Shown here: positions 59,838 to 64,000 of the stretch, in pieces
Position numbering within the stretch: the first letter of the stretch is position 1
How the letters are laid out: the number at the start of each line of letters is the position of its first letter
NCBI GenBank assembly: GCA_025677815.1
Contig: JAIXMP010000026.1
Span: 186,001-250,000, forward strand
DNA: 64,000 nucleotides
Reading direction: 5' to 3'
Origin: Phascolomyces articulosus
Lineage: Eukaryota > Mucoromycota > Mucoromycetes > Mucorales > Lichtheimiaceae
Program-made: the position numbers and the translations under genes
Notes under the pieces: generated by a model
What the model saw: the letters and a program-made list of their open reading frames with translations, nothing else
Databases searched by the model: none
Told to the model about the DNA's origin: nothing

Positions 59838-60505
59838 TACTTTTTTTCATCCATCATTTCTTCTGTACTCTCGTTATATATTAAAAACTATTTCCTCTAT
59901 CATTGCACATTACCATTATCATATCTGCATCTTCTATTATTGTACTATTGTTAATAAAAACACCTACTTTATACACATTGTATGTAGTCTGTTCCATATA
60001 TTTATATCTGTAGTTAATTATATTCTAATTATTTTTAACTATCAACATCAGAAAATTATGTTCTTATATATAAATGCAGTATATCACGCTAAATACGTTG
60101 TGTGTCACTGTTGTTCAATTATAATATTTAGTTGCATAAGGTTTCGTAAAACCCATAAGTATTGATGTTCATCAGAAAGTAATTGCTAAACCAAGCCTAC
60201 TATTTCATAAGAACATCTGACTAGTTGCTAGTAACATTGATTTATGATATTCATTTATCTTACCTCATTCACTAAACATACATCACATACACTTGTCATA
60301 AATTATTGAAGATAATTATATATAATAACGATGTTTATATTTTTATTCTTCAAAACCGGTTAATAAGATATAATAATAATATAGAATATTTCTCTATTCT
60401 CTTAGGGCAATGCATAACTCCAGAGCCATAAGTATGTAACAGACAGAAATAACTACTAATTACTCAAATATACACTATATATTCTTTTTTTTTCGTGGAC
60501 TTGTT
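59838..60505. other. convergent intergenic region between ORC6 and lipase
   Basis: AT-rich, no supported gene. A 123-codon open frame crosses it from inside ORC6 but has no conserved features. Confidence 0.55.
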
Positions 60506-62210
60506 TTAAATGCAAAGACCAAGAAGACCCATGTAACTATAAAGAAAGAAAGATGATCAGTCTAAACATTTCATGCTAAAATATATAACTATATTTCACT
60601 AGGACGTACTCAAGATGATCGGCCATATTGGTAAAGAGAGGAGTGGAATTAGCACAATCGGGAGATTCAAGACCATCATCAGCGGTGCAGACTTGGATGG
60701 AACCGCCAGTACGGATCCAAAATTCTTCACCAGCGTGCGAAAAACCCATGGTGGTGGATGGAACATGAGGGATGACTATATAGCAAGTAAATATAAAAAA
60801 ATACCACGGTATGGCATGATTTTGATACTTGAATGAATAGTTTTTTTTTGGAGGGATTTAAAATACACAGATATGTAGCAACAAAAAAGTACTTACGATC
60901 GCGCTTGTTGGTCAATCGAGTATAATAGATACCAGTACCGACGATATAGTTAGCAAATGCCTTGTTACCAACGCGAGGAGCGCCAGCAGTGTGGATAGAA
61001 AGCTTATTAGCAGGAACACCTCTTTGGAACAAATCTAAACCACACAAAAGAGATGTAGCACCTCCAAGAGAATGTCTATATATTATGGTATAACGGATTG
61101 GATCGATGAGAATTAAATTTCGAAAAAAAAACTAAATTACATAGCATAATACCCATAAAAGTAACATTATTCCCTTTCCTTCTACTTCCAAGGATAAATG
61201 TGATTTTTAACCCATTCCATATAGTCAATTATATCCTTATATCTTTACTTACCCAGTGGTAGCAACAGAGTAATCGGGATATTGTTCAAGTTGTTCCAAG
61301 ACAACAGCAGTAAGAGAATCAGCAACTTCTTCATAACTTTGGTAGAAACCTAATTATTAAAGATATAAATAATTAAATTTCAATGGGCAAGACAGTATAA
61401 ATTACAATCATTGCTGTCTTTCAATTAAAATTAATTCATATGTAAAAACACCAGTAGATTTACCTCGATGAGCACGGCCACCAGCAGGATAGTTGGTCAA
61501 AGTAGCATCCAAGTTCTATAATAAAAAAGTATAAGATTATTGAAAGCTCGAAAGTAGTTGTATAATATTTAACTTAGTTATTAACAAAAACAGATATTTT
61601 ATTTACAGCAGCCCAGTTTTGGAGGGAAGCAGAACCTGAAGATAAAATAATTCATTGAAAATGACAGTAAAAAGAGTTAGAAAATAACTAACCACATGAA
61701 GTATGAATATAATACGCATAAAACAAATGAATATTCTTTACCTCGAAAAACAGCAACAATGGTCTTGCGTTTATCATCACGAAGGACCATAGCATTGGTG
61801 TCATGAATAGGTGTATCAAAGGTTTCAAGGATTTCGGTATGACGAACATCACCACAACGAGTACATAAACCCCATGTACCACCGCTAATGACACTAGAGC
61901 AATAAGCAGCACCAGCTAATGTCATGTAGTAAGTAATCATTTCTTCTTCTTCAGCAGTGGGTTGACGAACACTCGCGAGAGCTACCGCAAGTGTACCGTT
62001 CAAAGCAGCTTCGACAGAATCAGGATATTCGGTAGCATTAGAAGCCAATTCAGTATCTCCATAGGTATCCGTACCGGACGGAAGAGGACCATTTCTTTGA
62101 ATAGCAGAAGCTTCAGGATCGGTTGCTTGGCGTTTTTGGTTATTGACAGGAATGGCAGTAACAGCTGCTAGTGCACAGGAAATGATTGTAAAGGGGAGGG
62201 TAACCTTCAT
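60506..62210 (-). CDS. secreted class 3 (Rhizopus-type) triacylglycerol lipase
   Basis: Seven minus-strand exons: 61742-62210, 61607-61635, 61464-61515, 61253-61349, 60897-61075, 60610-60775 and 60506-60536. They give 340 residues. A signal peptide (about 1-20) and a propeptide with a KR site (QKRQATDP) precede the mature enzyme. The nucleophile elbow GHSLGG holds the catalytic Ser, and the family triad is completed by Asp in NKRDLIPHVPS and His in DHLDYMG. VFRGSASLQNW forms the oxyanion-hole/lid region, as in Rhizomucor and Rhizopus lipases. Conserved cysteines (YCSS, CTRC, VCTADD, PDCANS, LGLCI) would form the usual disulfides. Exon 7 is only 31 nt and supplies the end of the active-site segment. 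It hydrolyses fats or phospholipids outside the cell. Confidence 0.93.
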
Positions 62211-64000
62211 CTTAAAAATAAAAATTTACGTTAGGATTTTAATTGAATGATAATAAAAAAATCGAAATATGATGGTATCCTATTTATACCCTTTTTTTTT
62301 TTGTATTCTTTTGTCAGAAATATGGATTCATATCCATAACCGTATATTCAAAATCTCGGTATGACGTTCCACAGATACCTAAAAGGTATTATTCTTTGTA
62401 ATTTATTTGTTCTTCCATACTTAATAATAATAAATGAGAACAATACGTATGAACCACAGGGTTTTAGGGTATCTAAAATATCGTATCCCTTTCCCGCATA
62501 ATATTATGCGTGATCTGGGAAATGTCAAAAATTCAAAAAGTTACCAAATCGAGGTATCGTGGGTAAAAATTGAAAACGATCGCGTAAAGAAGAAATCTGT
62601 TTCTTAATGATTGTTGAAAAAATTCAGGAACATTAAAATAAATCAAATCTTAGATTGAGGTTTCTCTAATTTGAGATTTTTTGTGGAAGTCTAGATTATG
62701 ATTTGAATATGGGAAAAACCAATTGCTTTTCTTTCTGTTACACTATCGATTTAAATTAATTAAAGTTTCACGGTCGTATTCCTCCACGAAGTTGTTTTAC
62801 GAAATGTCCATTTTTAGAAATACCTCGGCTAACTTGGTACATTTCTAGTGTGCTTTTATTTTTTTTTAAAAAAATGAAGTTCATTATGTATATTAAAATA
62901 GGATAGGCCCAAACCATTGGAATAATGATCTTGCCAGTCAAATATATAACTGTAAAAGTGTGCACTAACTAAATAAAATATGGGAGAAAAGTGGTTCAAA
63001 AATATTTATTATTACTCCAAGTTTTTTCTTTGTTCTCACATCTTCTTTAACAGTATTGTTTTTTGTTTTTTTTTCTATACAGATACTGCTCCGCAATTAT
63101 TAAGTCCTTATTATTACTACTATTTAAATGGTATATATGTGTAAGATAATAGACGATCATCTCGTCGTCTCAGAATTCTCTCCCATCCATCCGTCGATCA
63201 ATGTGAATATGCATATTTTGCTGACAATCCATTCTTTTCATAATAGATTTGTTTATAGGTCATCATGAACATGTATTTTCGTATTATAATATTTTAATAG
63301 AAGAATTCAGACAAATATTTGATTTTCAACAAGAATTACTCGAGAAGCTAAATATTTTAAGCATTGTTGCCCTTTATTCTTTTTGCGGATATGAAGATTT
63401 TAGGGTTATAATAGTTTATGTGTTGCATCTTTATTATGTATGCCAGTTAAAATATAATTATGTCTGTAATACCTTATCATTACTTTCATGCGATGTTCAT
63501 ATACGTGAAATAATAATATTATTTTGGTCATGATCTAACCCACTAAAAAGGAAGCAGTAGCCCCCTTTTTTATAACTTATTCCTCGCAGTTATCAGAAGA
63601 GAACAAAAAAAAAAATTCAACCAGGCAAGTCAGCGCCAGAAGAACAAGGCACATTCCATTGTTGTCCATAATTGTTTAGTGTAATAAATATTACAATTTA
63701 TACAATAAAGAGACCGATGATACTACGTATACGTCCATCGAGCTAGAAAGTGCAAGAAAAAAGTACAAAAATAATATAAAAATACGTAAGAAGACTGTAG
63801 ATTTTCTTTATAAAAGGAAACTAAGTAACACTCAAGATCATCATGTAAATAATGGCTACATAAGCACACAGAAGTAAGTTGTCCAAGTATGAATCGTAAT
63901 AGACTGACCAATCGAGTATGCAATCATAACTTCTTAAAGTGAAATGATAAAGCGATTGATACACTCGGCCAAAATTGTTGCATCCACAAGTAACTCTATT
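62211..64000. other. lipase promoter and gene-poor right end
   Basis: The first 150 bp upstream of the lipase is its promoter. Beyond that no gene is supported to the window end. Short frames (for example minus 62768-62965 with one hydrophobic helix, and plus 63249-63533) lack recognisable motifs. A gene could start just outside the window. Confidence 0.5.
62281..62290 (-). promoter_or_regulatory. TATA box of the lipase gene
   Basis: Reads GGTATAAATA on the minus strand, about 70 bp upstream of the lipase ATG and after an A-rich run. Position and sequence suit an inducible TATA promoter. Confidence 0.6.

Noticed and set aside
59794..60165. 123-codon open frame running out of ORC6
   Set aside because: AT-rich, Tyr/Ile/His-rich, no conserved feature, and it overlaps the end of ORC6 in another frame.
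1..64000. bacterial contamination, CRISPR array, prophage or integron
   Set aside because: Spliceosomal introns throughout, eukaryotic housekeeping genes and no direct-repeat/spacer pattern exclude these.

Overview
This window is nuclear DNA from a filamentous fungus. Mucoromycota, and Mucorales in particular, fits best. The DNA is AT-rich, and most genes are cut by short (about 60-130 bp) introns with GT..AG ends. Coding regions are rich in CAA/CAG glutamine runs and Ser/Thr low complexity. The secreted class 3 lipase at the right end has the Rhizopus/Rhizomucor architecture. There is no bacterial operon structure, CRISPR array or intact transposon. I recognise no tRNA or rRNA gene.

Layout. 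Bases 1-7052 are mostly non-coding, with microsatellites and one doubtful short spliced gene on the minus strand. From 7053 to 17175 lie an F-box protein, ribonuclease H1, a five-exon tetraspan (MARVEL/SUR7-like) membrane protein, a Ser-rich protein and a beta-hydroxyacid dehydrogenase. From 17606 to 32478 lies a run of housekeeping genes: DNA polymerase zeta catalytic subunit REV3 (14 exons), ATP synthase epsilon ATP15, FACT subunit SPT16 (13 exons), outer-membrane import protein MIM1 and oligosaccharyltransferase subunit OST5. Next come a small single-pass membrane protein with a PPxY motif and a 1579-residue protein with a long GW/WG repeat array and two zinc knuckles. A gene-poor 3 kb follows, then isovaleryl-CoA dehydrogenase, diverging from two tandem paralogous Zn2Cys6 transcription factors. 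The right part carries an NmrA-like oxidoreductase, ISA1, a probable GPI-anchored wall protein, SOM1, an intronless glycyl-tRNA synthetase of bacterial type, ORC6 and the secreted lipase.

I rebuilt exon structures by hand from splice sites and family conservation. For every multi-exon gene the exon lengths sum to a multiple of three. Mitochondrial biogenesis is well represented (ATP15, MIM1, IVD, ISA1, SOM1), as is DNA/chromatin maintenance (RNH1, REV3, SPT16, ORC6). Three divergent pairs share short intergenic promoters: MIM1/OST5, SOM1/GlyRS and IVD/TF1.

The strongest candidate for something undescribed is the GW/WG-repeat zinc-knuckle protein at 34876-39714. It looks like an Argonaute-binding platform (an Ago hook) of a fungal RNA-silencing pathway. 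Other leads are the paralogous zinc-cluster regulators beside a leucine-catabolism gene, the bacterial-type GlyRS and the PPxY membrane protein, a possible ubiquitin-ligase adaptor.
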